Assembly (NCBI GenBank): GCA_022820835.1
Contig: JAJEET010000019.1
Span: 1 to 64,000 of the forward strand
Origin: Candidatus Poribacteria bacterium
GTDB lineage: Bacteria; Poribacteria; WGA-4E; WGA-3G
Direction of reading: 5' to 3'
DNA: 64,000 nucleotides
Under the pieces are notes generated by a model. It searched no databases. It worked only from the letters and a program-made list of their open reading frames with translations, and was not told the DNA's origin. The first letter of the stretch is position 1. Every line of letters starts with the position of its first letter. The translations under genes and the position numbers were made by a program. Positions 44,653-53,357 of this stretch are shown piece after piece.

Positions 44653-45393
44653 TCAAGGTGTGGTATCTGCTGAATTGAATTTGACGATTTCCTCCCAAAG
44701 CATGTTACCTTCTGCATCACAATATTTCCCGATGAATTCAGCAGTAAACTTGTTGACGACTTTAGCGTACTCTCGCATAAACTGTTCATTCTTTTCTTTC
44801 GCTTGATGTCCTAAAGGTTCAATGATGTCAGTGTATAGGTTGGCATCACCTGAAATGAACTCCCAAAATTTTTGTCCGCACAACTTCAAGTAATCCCCTT
44901 TATCCGGTTTTTGATCTTTTCCGTAGCAGCATCCATTGATCGCAACAACATTCGTCAACGATCTATTGGTGCCGAGGATTCGTTTAGCTTTCTTGAAGTT
45001 ATCCCGCAACTTTGCGACTTGGCTGCTATTTCCCCAATTGGGTCCAGATTTGATTGATACAATGTATCTTATATTATCTTTTTCAAACTCTAAATCAATT
45101 CCCTCTGCTGCAGATTTCTGACCGCCGTAGACTTGTGAACAGATAAAAATGGCAAGTTCCTCCAGAAATCCACCAAAAATTGTCTCTTCTTGCGAAGATA
45201 GATGAGCATTGAGGATAAATGTCACGAAATCTTGTGCGGTGTTAATATCTTTTGCCTTGAATAGATAAGGATTTTTTCGCTTGACAATATTCAGCAGTTT
45301 CAATTTTTGGAGGCTGTCCAACCTCTTCTGATGAAAGACTTGAATGTTCGCTGCAACATAGTCAGTGATCTCCTGTTGTGTAATGGACTGCAT
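44653..45393 (-). CDS. PmeII-like type II restriction endonuclease
   Basis: The fold has a PD-(D/E)xK-type core: GIDLEFEKDNIRYIVSIKSG, with Asp and an S-x-K in place of E-x-K, followed by PNWGNSSQ. I recall this phrase from the PmeII restriction family. It cuts double-stranded DNA unless the partner methylase has modified the site; the recognition sequence cannot be read from the protein. The start at ATG 45393 is preferred over TTG 45408 because GAAGAGG lies six bases before it. The gene begins inside the methylase 3' end by about 30 bp, so they are coupled in the order M then R. Confidence 0.75.
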   Translation of the reverse strand: MQSITQQEITDYVAANIQVFHQKRLDSLQKLKLLNIVKRKNPYLFKAKDINTAQDFVTFILNAHLSSQEETIFGGFLEELAIFICSQVYGGQKSAAEGIDLEFEKDNIRYIVSIKSGPNWGNSSQVAKLRDNFKKAKRILGTNRSLTNVVAINGCCYGKDQKPDKGDYLKLCGQKFWEFISGDANLYTDIIEPLGHQAKEKNEQFMREYAKVVNKFTAEFIGKYCDAEGNMLWEEIVKFNSADTTP

Positions 45394-46231
45394 TTTGATC
45401 CTCTTCAAATAACTGATACTGTGTCAACTTTATATTTTCTCGTGCGAGTTGATAATACTCTGGCAAAATTTCAATACCGACGGAATTTCTCAACAACTTT
45501 TGGGCAACTTGACACGTCGTACCAGAACCAGCAAACGGATCAAGCACCCAATCATTTTCTTTCGTAAACAACCTTATAAACCATTCAGGCAGCGACTTAG
45601 GAAAGACGGCACTGTGTTTGCGATTTCCTGTTTCCGTTGCTAAGTGCAAAACGTTCGTTGGGTATGCCATCTGTCGGTCCACCCAATTAGAGACGTTCTT
45701 CCCAAATCCGCTCCCGACTTTCGAGGTATCCCGACTCTGGTCTGTCTTGCTGAGATTTTTCAACCTTTTCTCTGCCCAATCGCCCATCGGCACCATCACT
45801 GCCTCTTGATACATATTGAACTTTCTACTTTTATTAAACTGCAAACATCTCTCCCAAGCATCTCTGAATCGGTTTGGCCATTTGCCCGGATAGCAGTTCT
45901 TCTTGTGCCAGACAAACTCCTCTGTCCATAACCATCCTTGCTTTTTCATCGCAAGTATCAATTCGATAACATAAGTATGCCGTTCTCCGTCAACAGCTTG
46001 CTCTTTGATATTTAGAATGAAGGTGCCAGATGGCTTGAGGACCCTTAAAAATTCTTCAGCACGAGGCGTAAACCAAGCGACGTATTCATCTGGACTGATT
46101 CCACCATACGTTTTGGATCGACGGTCCGCGTACGGTGGAGAAGTCATAATCAGGTCGAATGAATCGTCCGCAAAATTGGCGAGGACCTCCAAACAGTCCC
46201 CAAGATAAAGGTCCGTTTTTATTTTTGTCAT
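45362..46231 (-). CDS. DNA methyltransferase of the type II R-M pair (N4-cytosine or N6-adenine)
   Basis: Motif IV TSPPY and motif I DPFAGSGTT in that order mark a beta-class amino-methyltransferase; TSPPY is common in N4-cytosine enzymes, though N6-adenine cannot be excluded. It transfers methyl from SAM to protect DNA against its partner nuclease. The ORF opens at 46414, but homology begins at MTKIKTDLYLGDCLEVL, ATG 46231, and a good promoter lies just upstream of it. The gene order puts the methylase first, which allows protection before nuclease synthesis. Confidence 0.9.
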   Translation of the reverse strand: MTKIKTDLYLGDCLEVLANFADDSFDLIMTSPPYADRRSKTYGGISPDEYVAWFTPRAEEFLRVLKPSGTFILNIKEQAVDGERHTYVIELILAMKKQGWLWTEEFVWHKKNCYPGKWPNRFRDAWERCLQFNKSRKFNMYQEAVMVPMGDWAEKRLKNLSKTDQSRDTSKVGSGFGKNVSNWVDRQMAYPTNVLHLATETGNRKHSAVFPKSLPEWFIRLFTKENDWVLDPFAGSGTTCQVAQKLLRNSVGIEILPEYYQLARENIKLTQYQLFEEDQNAVHYTTGDH

Positions 46232-46267
46232 CCAATAATCTGCCTTTGTCCGAAAGTGTTTTATAGC

Positions 46268-46296
46268 ATAATACCACGCTTGTAAAGGGAAGTCAA
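46268..46296 (-). promoter_or_regulatory. Sigma70-type promoter for the R-M pair
   Basis: On the minus strand TTGACT and TATTAT lie 17 nt apart, ending 37 bp before methylase ATG 46231. Confidence 0.75.
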
Positions 46297-46643
46297 GCGG
46301 AAAAACTTTACACACCCATTCGCAAATTCCTTGACACAGCGTATCGGGTTTGATATACTTTCGATTGGCAGAAATCGTCAAGAAGCAGCTCGCTGCTACA
46401 AGAATTAAAACCAATATCGCGTTATCTAAAGATTAGGTCAGTAACCCCCCGCTAAAGCATGGGGGCTTGTGCGAAGCGGATGCCAACCGTTCACTCCACG
46501 AGTTAAACTATTGACTACCGTAATAACATATCGCAATATCAGAGGCGTGGCAGCCTCAAACTATGATGAAATGGAGGACGGCTTCAAGAAACGCACATCT
46601 ATTAGCAATCGCATCCTATTTAACCGCAAGGAAAATGTAAAAA
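46297..46643. other. Intergenic region with an IS200/IS605-like end hairpin
   Basis: No gene is seen. cccccc gctaaagcat ggggg (46445-46465) followed by cttgtgcg resembles the imperfect hairpins at the ends of IS200/IS605 elements. Further downstream are a small gaggc/gcctc stem and a ggaggacgg stretch. No transposase or tnpB is near, so if it is an IS end it is a solo remnant or a very decayed copy. Confidence 0.45.
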
Positions 46644-47837
46644 ATGAAGATCACAGATGTTAAAACGATTTTGACAGCACCTAACGGGATTCGGCTTGTT
46701 GTTGTTAAGGTCGAAACGAGTGAACCCGGTTTATATGGACTCGGCTGTGCCACATTTACACAACGCCCACTCGCCGTGGCAACAGCAGTCGATGAATATC
46801 TCAAACCCTTCCTTATTGGAAAAGACCCTGCGAACATAGAGGACATCTTCCAGACCAGTTTTGTCAGTTCCTATTGGCGAAATGGACCCGTGTTGAACAA
46901 TGCACTCAGCGGTGTGGACATCGCCTTGTGGGACATTATGGGTAAACGCGCCAACATGCCTGTCTACCAACTGCTCGGCGGTAAATGCCGTGAGGCCGCG
47001 ACGCTTTATGCACACGCAGGCGGCGGAACTTTCGAGGAGGTAGAGCAGAGCATCCGCCGGTATATGGAGCAAGGCTATCGCTATGTCCGCGCCCAGGTGG
47101 CGATACCGGGGTATTCGACGTATGGCGCGGGCGGTGGGAAACGGAGTTCGCCTGCTTTTGAACCGACCCCTTATGTCAACACCATCATCAAACTCTTCGA
47201 TCATCTGCGCACAAATCTTGGTGATGAAGTGGAACTTCTCCACGATGTCCATGAACGGATCCCTCCGATCCAAGCCATTAATCTCGCCAAAGGACTTGAA
47301 CCATATAACCTCTTTTTCCTTGAAGACCCATTTGCCCCTGAAGATGTTGACTATTTCCAACTGATGCGTCAGCAGACAAGCATCCCTATCGCGATGGGTG
47401 AATTGTTCAATAATCCGAATGAGTACGTCCATCTTATCAAGGATCGGCTCATCGACTTTATCCGTGTGCATATCTCACAGATCGGCGGTATCAGTCCGGC
47501 GCGTAAACTCGCAGCGTTCTGTGAATTCTTCGGTGTCCGCACGGCGTGGCACGGACCAGGCGATGTCTCACCCATCGGACATGCCGCTAACGTTGCGTTG
47601 GACCTGGCATGTTATAACTTCGGCATTCAAGAGCAGCACGTCTTCGGAGACAACACGAAAGAAGTGTTCCCCGGCTGCCCAGAAATTCGGGACGGCTGTT
47701 TTTGGGCAAGCGAGGCACCAGGACTCGGTATTGATGTCAACGAAGAACTCGCTGCCCGATTCCCGTTTCCTGAACATCCACTCAATGGCGGTTGGGCACC
47801 GGTGCGCCGGATGGATGGCACAGTCATCCGGCCTTAA
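46644..47837 (+). CDS. Enolase-superfamily dehydratase (ManD/RspA-like)
   Basis: The N-terminal capping domain (DVKTILTAPNGIRLVVVKVET) and barrel match the mandelate racemase/muconate lactonising superfamily, closest in wording to ManD/RspA: HDVHERIPP, FFLEDPFAPEDVDYF, GELFNNPNEY, HISQIGGISPARKLAAFCE, WHGPGDVSPIGHAAN. Members with these residues dehydrate D-mannonate or D-gluconate, often weakly, using magnesium. Its length of 397 is normal. It stands alone between the R-M locus and an FG-GAP gene. It fits uronic-acid catabolism together with the GH127 and Gfo/Idh/MocA enzymes, but the substrate needs testing. Confidence 0.88.
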   Translation: MKITDVKTILTAPNGIRLVVVKVETSEPGLYGLGCATFTQRPLAVATAVDEYLKPFLIGKDPANIEDIFQTSFVSSYWRNGPVLNNALSGVDIALWDIMGKRANMPVYQLLGGKCREAATLYAHAGGGTFEEVEQSIRRYMEQGYRYVRAQVAIPGYSTYGAGGGKRSSPAFEPTPYVNTIIKLFDHLRTNLGDEVELLHDVHERIPPIQAINLAKGLEPYNLFFLEDPFAPEDVDYFQLMRQQTSIPIAMGELFNNPNEYVHLIKDRLIDFIRVHISQIGGISPARKLAAFCEFFGVRTAWHGPGDVSPIGHAANVALDLACYNFGIQEQHVFGDNTKEVFPGCPEIRDGCFWASEAPGLGIDVNEELAARFPFPEHPLNGGWAPVRRMDGTVIRP

Positions 47838-48061
47838 CTCATAGTAAAATCTGAAAAATAAGTTTACACTTATCGCATCAACTTTGTAGCATAGAAAACT
47901 GTTGTTTTCCTGTGACGGTATAAAAAGCGACTTCACAGGCCGCGCTTCCGATACGAGTATCCAAATAATTATTGGAATCTACTATAAATACTTGAAATTC
48001 GCCGGAAACCCGCTTGCAACAACGGCAGCAAGCGGAGCAGAAACCCAATAATTTTAAAAAT

Positions 48062-49719
48062 ATGAAACCTATTGTTTGTGTTGTTTTTCTCTTCTGTGCA
48101 AGTTTCGTGAACGCTGAGATTCGGTTCACACGTGTGACCGATGCAGCAGGTATCCAGTTCCGCCATTTTAACGGCGCGACAGGCGAAAAACATCTCGTTG
48201 AGACGATGGGTGGCGGGGTCGCTTTCTTCGATTACGATAACGACGGTCATCTGGACATCTATTTCGTCAACGGGGCACCCCTCACCGTAGGAGGGGTTTC
48301 TAACCCCGATGCCTCACAACCCATAAATCGGCTCTATCGGAATAACGGTGCCGGTGCCTTTAGCGATGTGACACAACATGCTGGTGTCGGTGATACTGGC
48401 TACGGCATCGGCTGTTGCGTCGCCGATTACGATAACGACGGCAACAGCGACCTTTTCGTTACCAACTACGGCCAGAATCTCCTCTATCGAAATAATGGCG
48501 ATGGCACTTTTACGGATGTGACGACCGAGGCAGGCATCGTCAGTGAACCGCGCTTCTCAGCCGGATGCGCCTTCGCAGATTACGATAATGATGGGTGGCT
48601 GGATCTGGTTGTCGTCAACTATGTCGCTGTTGACTTGAAAACTGCCCCGGATTGCTCACAAGCAGGGATACCGGCGTATTGTCGTCCGGAAGATTTCGCA
48701 CCGGAACCGGATGTTCTGTACCGGAACAACGGCGACGGCACCTTCACCGATGTGACACGGAATGCCGGCATCGTCTCACTCGGTAGGGACTCGGTGCAAT
48801 CTGGACAGATGTCGATAACGACAGTCGGCTCGATCTTTACATTGCCAATGACCGAGAACCGAACTTCCTCTATCGAAATAACGGGGACGGTACGTTCACA
48901 GAACTCGGTGAGTTGCACGGTATTGCACGCAACGAACACGGCGATGTTGAAAGCAGTATGGGTATTGATACTGCGGACACCGACAACGATGGCGATTTTG
49001 ATGTTATCCTCACGCATTATCAGGCTGAAACGAATACGCTCTATCAAAACGACGGAAACGGTATCTTTTGGGACATCACCGCGCAGAGCCATTTGAGTGA
49101 GCCGACGCTCCTACCGTTGGCGTGGGGCACCAGCTTCGTTGATTTTGATAACGACGGTTGGTTAGACCTCTTTTTTGCCAACGGACACCTCCACGATAAT
49201 ATCGCAGAATTGGAGGAGATCGGGGTTTACAAACAACAGAATCAACTGTTCCGCAACCGAGGCGACGGGGTCTATACAGATATTTCGAGTCTATCTGGTG
49301 AAGGGATGTTGATAGAGAAGTCCAGCCGTGGCACTGTTTTCGGAGATTACGACAACGACGGTGATCTGGATGTCCTTGTCACGAATATTAACGATACACC
49401 TGACCTACTCAGAAACGATACGCCACCGGTTCATCGCTGGTTAGGCGTTAAACTCATCGGAAACCAAAAGTCGAACCGCGACGGAATAGGGGCGAGGGTG
49501 ACGCTTCAAAACGGCGACACGCGCCTGCTCCGAGAGGTGAAGAGTGGTGGAAGTTATCTCTCCCAGAACGCACAACAGCTGTTGGTCGGGTTAGGCACCG
49601 CAGATCAGGTTGATCGGGTGATTGTGCGCTGGCAAAGCGGTATTCAGGATGTCATTGAAAATGTGAAATGCAATCAGGTGTTGACAATTCGAGAGGGAGC
49701 GGGTATTATAATTGATTAA
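48062..49719 (+). pseudogene. Secreted FG-GAP/ASPIC-UnbV (CRTAC1-like) protein split by a frameshift
   Basis: A signal peptide (PIVCVVFLFCASFVNA) starts a run of FG-GAP/VCBS repeats (FFDYDNDGHLDIYFVNG, LLYRNNGDGTFTDVT). Near 48785 the sense leaves this frame. It resumes as AIWTDVDNDSRLDLYIAND in another frame, which continues to an ASPIC/UnbV end (LGVKLIGNQKSNRDGIGARV, LLVGLG). A TAG lies in the second frame just before the switch, so the break is real in this sequence. Joined, the product has about 550 residues, like CRTAC1. Unlike the protein at 25368 it has no FlgD-like tail. A palindromic repeat sits inside the coding region at 48293. Confidence 0.8.
48293..48307. repeat. REP-like hairpin inside a coding region
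   Basis: ggggtt tct aacccc within gtaggaggggtttctaaccccgat, in frame with the FG-GAP gene and coding for part of TVGGVSNPDAS. It shares its core with the intergenic hairpin at 31868. Confidence 0.55.
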
Positions 49720-49782
49720 GTTGTTAATTGAACGAGGTCGTTGTACCTCCATTTTCCAATAATCTTCATGGAGGAGAGTCTA

Positions 49783-50583
49783 ATGGATAAGAGGTTCTTT
49801 GTTACGATCCTTACGTTTATAGTAGCGTTTATGCTCACTGCAACTCCGTCTGTACTCGCGAAGGTTGACCCGGCAGATCTTGTCGGCATGTGGCTGTTTG
49901 AAGAGGGCGCGGGCGATGTCGCTAAGGATACTTCCGAGGCAGGAAACGATGGTACCATTGTGGGACCGAAGAAATGGCGTGACGGGAAATTCGGACGCGC
50001 ACTGGAGTTTGATGGTGCCGGTGTTTATGTAGAGGTAGAATCCAACGATAGTATTACGCTTGAAGAATTGACGATTGTCGCATGGGCGAATCTGGAACCG
50101 TCGCAAGGCACGCGTTGGCAATCTATCATGATGCGCGGTCAGAATCCACGGAACTATTTGTTGGCTGTTGATAAGGACAGTCAAACCCTACAACTCAGTA
50201 TTACCAAAGGTGCCCCTGGGGCATGGGGAGGGCCGACCGGTGGGCCTGTCATCACAGGTGACGGATGGCATCATCTTGCCTGCGTTATCGGTGAAGATGC
50301 CGGATTGGTTATCTACACCGATGGTGAGGAGGTCGGCAAGCAACCGTACGCAAAACCGAGTCTTGATGCCGATCCAGGTCGGATGCGGATTGGAGACGGA
50401 TCAAACGGTGGCCACCAGTGCGAAGGCTTGCTTGACGAGGTCGCGCTCTTCAATGTTCCGCTTGAACAAGACGATATCAAAGAGATCATGGAAGAAGGAC
50501 TTGAAGGCGCAACAGGCTTGTTGGCAGTGGAACCCGAAGATAAGTTGGCAACAACATGGGGGAAACTCAAGACAGGTTTATAA
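49783..50583 (+). CDS. Exported LamG/concanavalin-like protein with a TTWG tail
   Basis: A signal peptide (FFVTILTFIVAFMLTATPSVLA) precedes one LamG-type jelly-roll domain: LVGMWLFEEGAGDVAKDTS, GRALEFDGAGVYVEV, WHHLACVIGEDAGLVIYTDG, LLDEVALFNVPLEQDDIKEI. The domain binds sugars or proteins outside the cell. The last residues EPEDKLATTWGKLKTGL carry the TTWG motif seen at the ends of the proteins at 24582 and within 25368. AGGAGAG precedes ATG 49783, so the ORF opening at 49741 is rejected. The intergenic sequence downstream is full of short repeats. Confidence 0.85.
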   Translation: MDKRFFVTILTFIVAFMLTATPSVLAKVDPADLVGMWLFEEGAGDVAKDTSEAGNDGTIVGPKKWRDGKFGRALEFDGAGVYVEVESNDSITLEELTIVAWANLEPSQGTRWQSIMMRGQNPRNYLLAVDKDSQTLQLSITKGAPGAWGGPTGGPVITGDGWHHLACVIGEDAGLVIYTDGEEVGKQPYAKPSLDADPGRMRIGDGSNGGHQCEGLLDEVALFNVPLEQDDIKEIMEEGLEGATGLLAVEPEDKLATTWGKLKTGL

Positions 50584-50752
50584 CGCAGTTATCAGTTATC
50601 AGTTAACAGTTACGAGTTACCAGTAAGAAAGTTGCTAAGTGTACTAAAGTTAAGAAGTTGAAAAGAAATCTCTTTAAACTTTACAGACTTTAGAACACTT
50701 TACGGACTTCTTTAACTGGCAACTGGCGACTGGCCACTGGCAACTGCTAATG
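50584..50752. repeat. Intergenic micro-repeats (cagttatcagttaac / actggcaactgg types)
   Basis: Degenerate units cagttatcagttaacagtt lie on the left and aactggcaactggcgactggcc on the right; the two halves are partly complementary. They fill the gap between the convergent LamG and TPR genes. Confidence 0.6.
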
Positions 50753-50757
50753 TTTTT

Positions 50758-52176
50758 TTATTTTTCTCGTTGGCGGATCTCTTGTAGCCCTTCACGGTAG
50801 ATCGGATTGTCGGGGGCGAGTTCAATCGCCTTTAAAATAGCCGTCTCTGCCGCGTCGTCTTTCCCGACCTTGTAGTACAGCCACGATAGGGTATTGTAAT
50901 ACGGCGCGGAATCTGGAGACAGTTCCGTCGCTTGGCGTGCTAATTCAACTGCTTTTGCCAAATTCCGATCGTGTTGACCGTACAGATAGGCGAGACCGTG
51001 GTGTGCTACTGCATCTTCTGGGGCAAGTGCAATGGCGCGTTCGTAGTGTGTCTCTGCAGCGTCGAACTGACGGTTTGCGGTGTAGAGCGTGCCGAGCAGC
51101 GTCAAAGTTTCTGGCACATTAGCGTCAATCTCAAGTACGCGGTGGAACTGTTTTAAAGCGTTCTGTCCATCTCGGTTTTGCATATAGGCGATACCGAGAT
51201 TGTGGTACACCTCCGCTGTCTCTAAACCGAGCGCAACGGCACGTTTATAGTGTGTGATCGCTTGCGTCGTGTCTCCTTGATCCGTTGCGATTCTGGCGAG
51301 TCCTGCGGCTACCTGTGCTGTGTGGGTATCTGATGTACTGTATCTCTTAACCCGATTGAACGTTTCGGTGGCTGCGTCATATCTTTCGTATTTGAGATAG
51401 ATATTCGCGAGTGTGAGTAGTGCCTCGGTTTTCTCATCGGTATCGGCGACGAAAACCGCCTCAAGGTGTTTCTGGATCTCCGTATCCACTACTTTTAATG
51501 CTCGAAACCGCTGCATCGCCTTTTCGGCTTCCGGTATATTTCCAATTTGTCGGTAGCATCGGGAAAGTTGGTAATAGGCATTCGGCATTAAAGCAACGGT
51601 TTTCTGATACGTATCAATTGCCGCTTGCCAATCCTGTTTGCGGCTATAGAGCACGCCGAGGTGGTAGTAAGCATCGGCAAAATTAGGGTTTTCGGTAACG
51701 GCTTGTTGTTGCGCGGTGACCGCTTTCTCAATCTCTCCACGTCCGGCATAGATACTGCCGAGGTTATGATACGCCTCAGCGACCCCTGCCGTGCCTCGTT
51801 TTACCACTTCGGTATATAATCTGATCGCTTCGTCAAAACTACCTTGTTGGTAAGCGATGTATCCCAACCCTAACAACGCTTGTGACATTGTGATCTCGGT
51901 GTCAGCGTTGTGTTTTTCATTTCTATCAAAGCGCAGCGCGCCCTGATAGGCGCGGGTCGCTTCCGTGTAACGACCGAGTTGCGAATAGGCATACCCTAAA
52001 CGTGCCAACGTTTTGCCATTTTCCTCAGCACTGATAAAGTTGCGGATGGCTTCTTCGTAACTTTCCTGTTGGAGTGCCGCTTCTCCGAGTTCATAAGCGT
52101 TTTGTGCAACAGCGAGATACCCACCTAAGACATGGAGACACAATATAATAGATAGCCAACGCAGTAAGATTCTCAT
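50758..52176 (-). CDS. Exported TPR protein
   Basis: A signal peptide (RWLSIILCLHVLGGYLAVAQ) is followed by about 12 TPR units (for example AEAYHNLGSIYAGRGEIEKAV, AHHGLAYLYGQHDRNLAKAVELA). No other domain is seen. TPR arrays of this sort act as protein-binding scaffolds, here in the periplasm or on the surface. The gene lies 26 bp after murB on the same strand, so the two may be cotranscribed. The family is generic, so a more exact role cannot be given. Confidence 0.88.
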   Translation of the reverse strand: MRILLRWLSIILCLHVLGGYLAVAQNAYELGEAALQQESYEEAIRNFISAEENGKTLARLGYAYSQLGRYTEATRAYQGALRFDRNEKHNADTEITMSQALLGLGYIAYQQGSFDEAIRLYTEVVKRGTAGVAEAYHNLGSIYAGRGEIEKAVTAQQQAVTENPNFADAYYHLGVLYSRKQDWQAAIDTYQKTVALMPNAYYQLSRCYRQIGNIPEAEKAMQRFRALKVVDTEIQKHLEAVFVADTDEKTEALLTLANIYLKYERYDAATETFNRVKRYSTSDTHTAQVAAGLARIATDQGDTTQAITHYKRAVALGLETAEVYHNLGIAYMQNRDGQNALKQFHRVLEIDANVPETLTLLGTLYTANRQFDAAETHYERAIALAPEDAVAHHGLAYLYGQHDRNLAKAVELARQATELSPDSAPYYNTLSWLYYKVGKDDAAETAILKAIELAPDNPIYREGLQEIRQREK

Positions 52177-52202
52177 TGCTATTTCGCCTAATGAAAGTGT
52201 GT

Positions 52203-53111
52203 CTAATCGAATCCTAACCGTTTTACCTCTGTCTGGAGGGATATTCCCGTCTTTTCGCGGACTTGCTCTTGGATATACGCGACTAACTTCAGCACATCCT
52301 CTGCGGTCGCGTTGTCAATATTGAGGATAAAGTTCCCATGCACCGTGGACACCTCTGCTCCGCCAATGCGATAGCCTTTCAATCCGCTAATGTCTATCAG
52401 GCGTCCAGCGGAATCGTCGGGCGGATTCTTGAACATACATCCCGCATTTTCTTCGACGAACGGTTGCGTTTCGGTTTTCTGCTTAAAGAGCGTTTGCATC
52501 CGTTCCGTGATGGTGTCAACATCTCCGGATTCAAGTGCCAGCGTTGCACCCGTAACGCAGAAATAGGTATCCAAACTACTGTGTCGGTATTCAAAGCGCG
52601 CTTCGTCGTGTGTCAAGGTAATAAGTTCGCCGCTATCGTCCATGACTGTAACGTTTCTAACGACATCTCCGAAACTGCTCCCCCATGCGCCGGCATTCAT
52701 AATCAGCGCGCCACCCACGGAGCCGGGGATACCGAGTGCGAATTCCAAACCGCTTAAGCCGTGTCTTGACATCGTTTTCGAGAGCCGCGGTAGTGAGAGC
52801 CCCGCACCGACGGAGATGACGTTCCCGTTTATCTCCAGTTTCGCTAACGCACCGACTAATCTGATACTGATACCCTTGAAACCGGTATCGCTTACCAGCA
52901 GATTAGACCCACGTCCGATAATAGCAACCGGTACATCCCACTGTTTGTGGAAACGTGCCAACGCTGCCAATTCGGACATCGTGCTGACTTCAATATAAGC
53001 GGTCGCTTCACCGCCGATACCAAAGTGAGTGTGCTTTGCAAGCGGTTCACTGAATCGGATCCGTGAACTGGGTTGTGTGATGATTTCCGACACAGCATCT
53101 TTCCAATCCAT
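52203..53111 (-). CDS. murB: UDP-N-acetylenolpyruvoylglucosamine reductase
   Basis: The FAD-binding segment (AIIGRGSNLLVSDTGF), GLEFALGIPGSVGGALIMNAGAWG, and the late ENAGCMFKNPPDDSAGRLID identify MurB. The protein reduces UDP-GlcNAc-enolpyruvate to UDP-MurNAc with NADPH in the second committed step of peptidoglycan synthesis. The residue that protonates the intermediate is usually Ser; here the position is Cys (AGCMFKNP), as in some type II MurB proteins. Its length of 302 is normal. No other mur genes are nearby. Confidence 0.96.
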   Translation of the reverse strand: MDWKDAVSEIITQPSSRIRFSEPLAKHTHFGIGGEATAYIEVSTMSELAALARFHKQWDVPVAIIGRGSNLLVSDTGFKGISIRLVGALAKLEINGNVISVGAGLSLPRLSKTMSRHGLSGLEFALGIPGSVGGALIMNAGAWGSSFGDVVRNVTVMDDSGELITLTHDEARFEYRHSSLDTYFCVTGATLALESGDVDTITERMQTLFKQKTETQPFVEENAGCMFKNPPDDSAGRLIDISGLKGYRIGGAEVSTVHGNFILNIDNATAEDVLKLVAYIQEQVREKTGISLQTEVKRLGFD

Positions 53112-53249
53112 TCTACCCTCCCTTTTTCCTCTATTATTATTTTATCATAGATTCACTGAAGTTACAATTAAATCGCTATAGCGTCTATTCGCGTTACGAT
53201 AAACTTCACATTCCGTTCCAAAATAGGGAGAAAACTGAATATTCCGCTC

Positions 53250-53278
53250 TTGACGAGACCTCGTAAAAGTGGTATATT
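53250..53278 (+). promoter_or_regulatory. Sigma70-type promoter for the formamidase gene
   Basis: TTGACG and TATATT lie 17 nt apart. It lies inside the first codons of the longest ORF, which argues for the later start at 53358. Confidence 0.7.
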
Positions 53279-53357
53279 ATTCTCGCCTTGGCATGAGCTA
53301 GTTCCAACAAGGACATACTTTGTCAAACACCCAACAAGTAGGAGAGGAATTTCAGAG

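Noticed and set aside
46731-47471. 246-aa ORF on the minus strand
   Set aside because: Lies wholly antisense in the ManD-like gene and has no homology I recognise.
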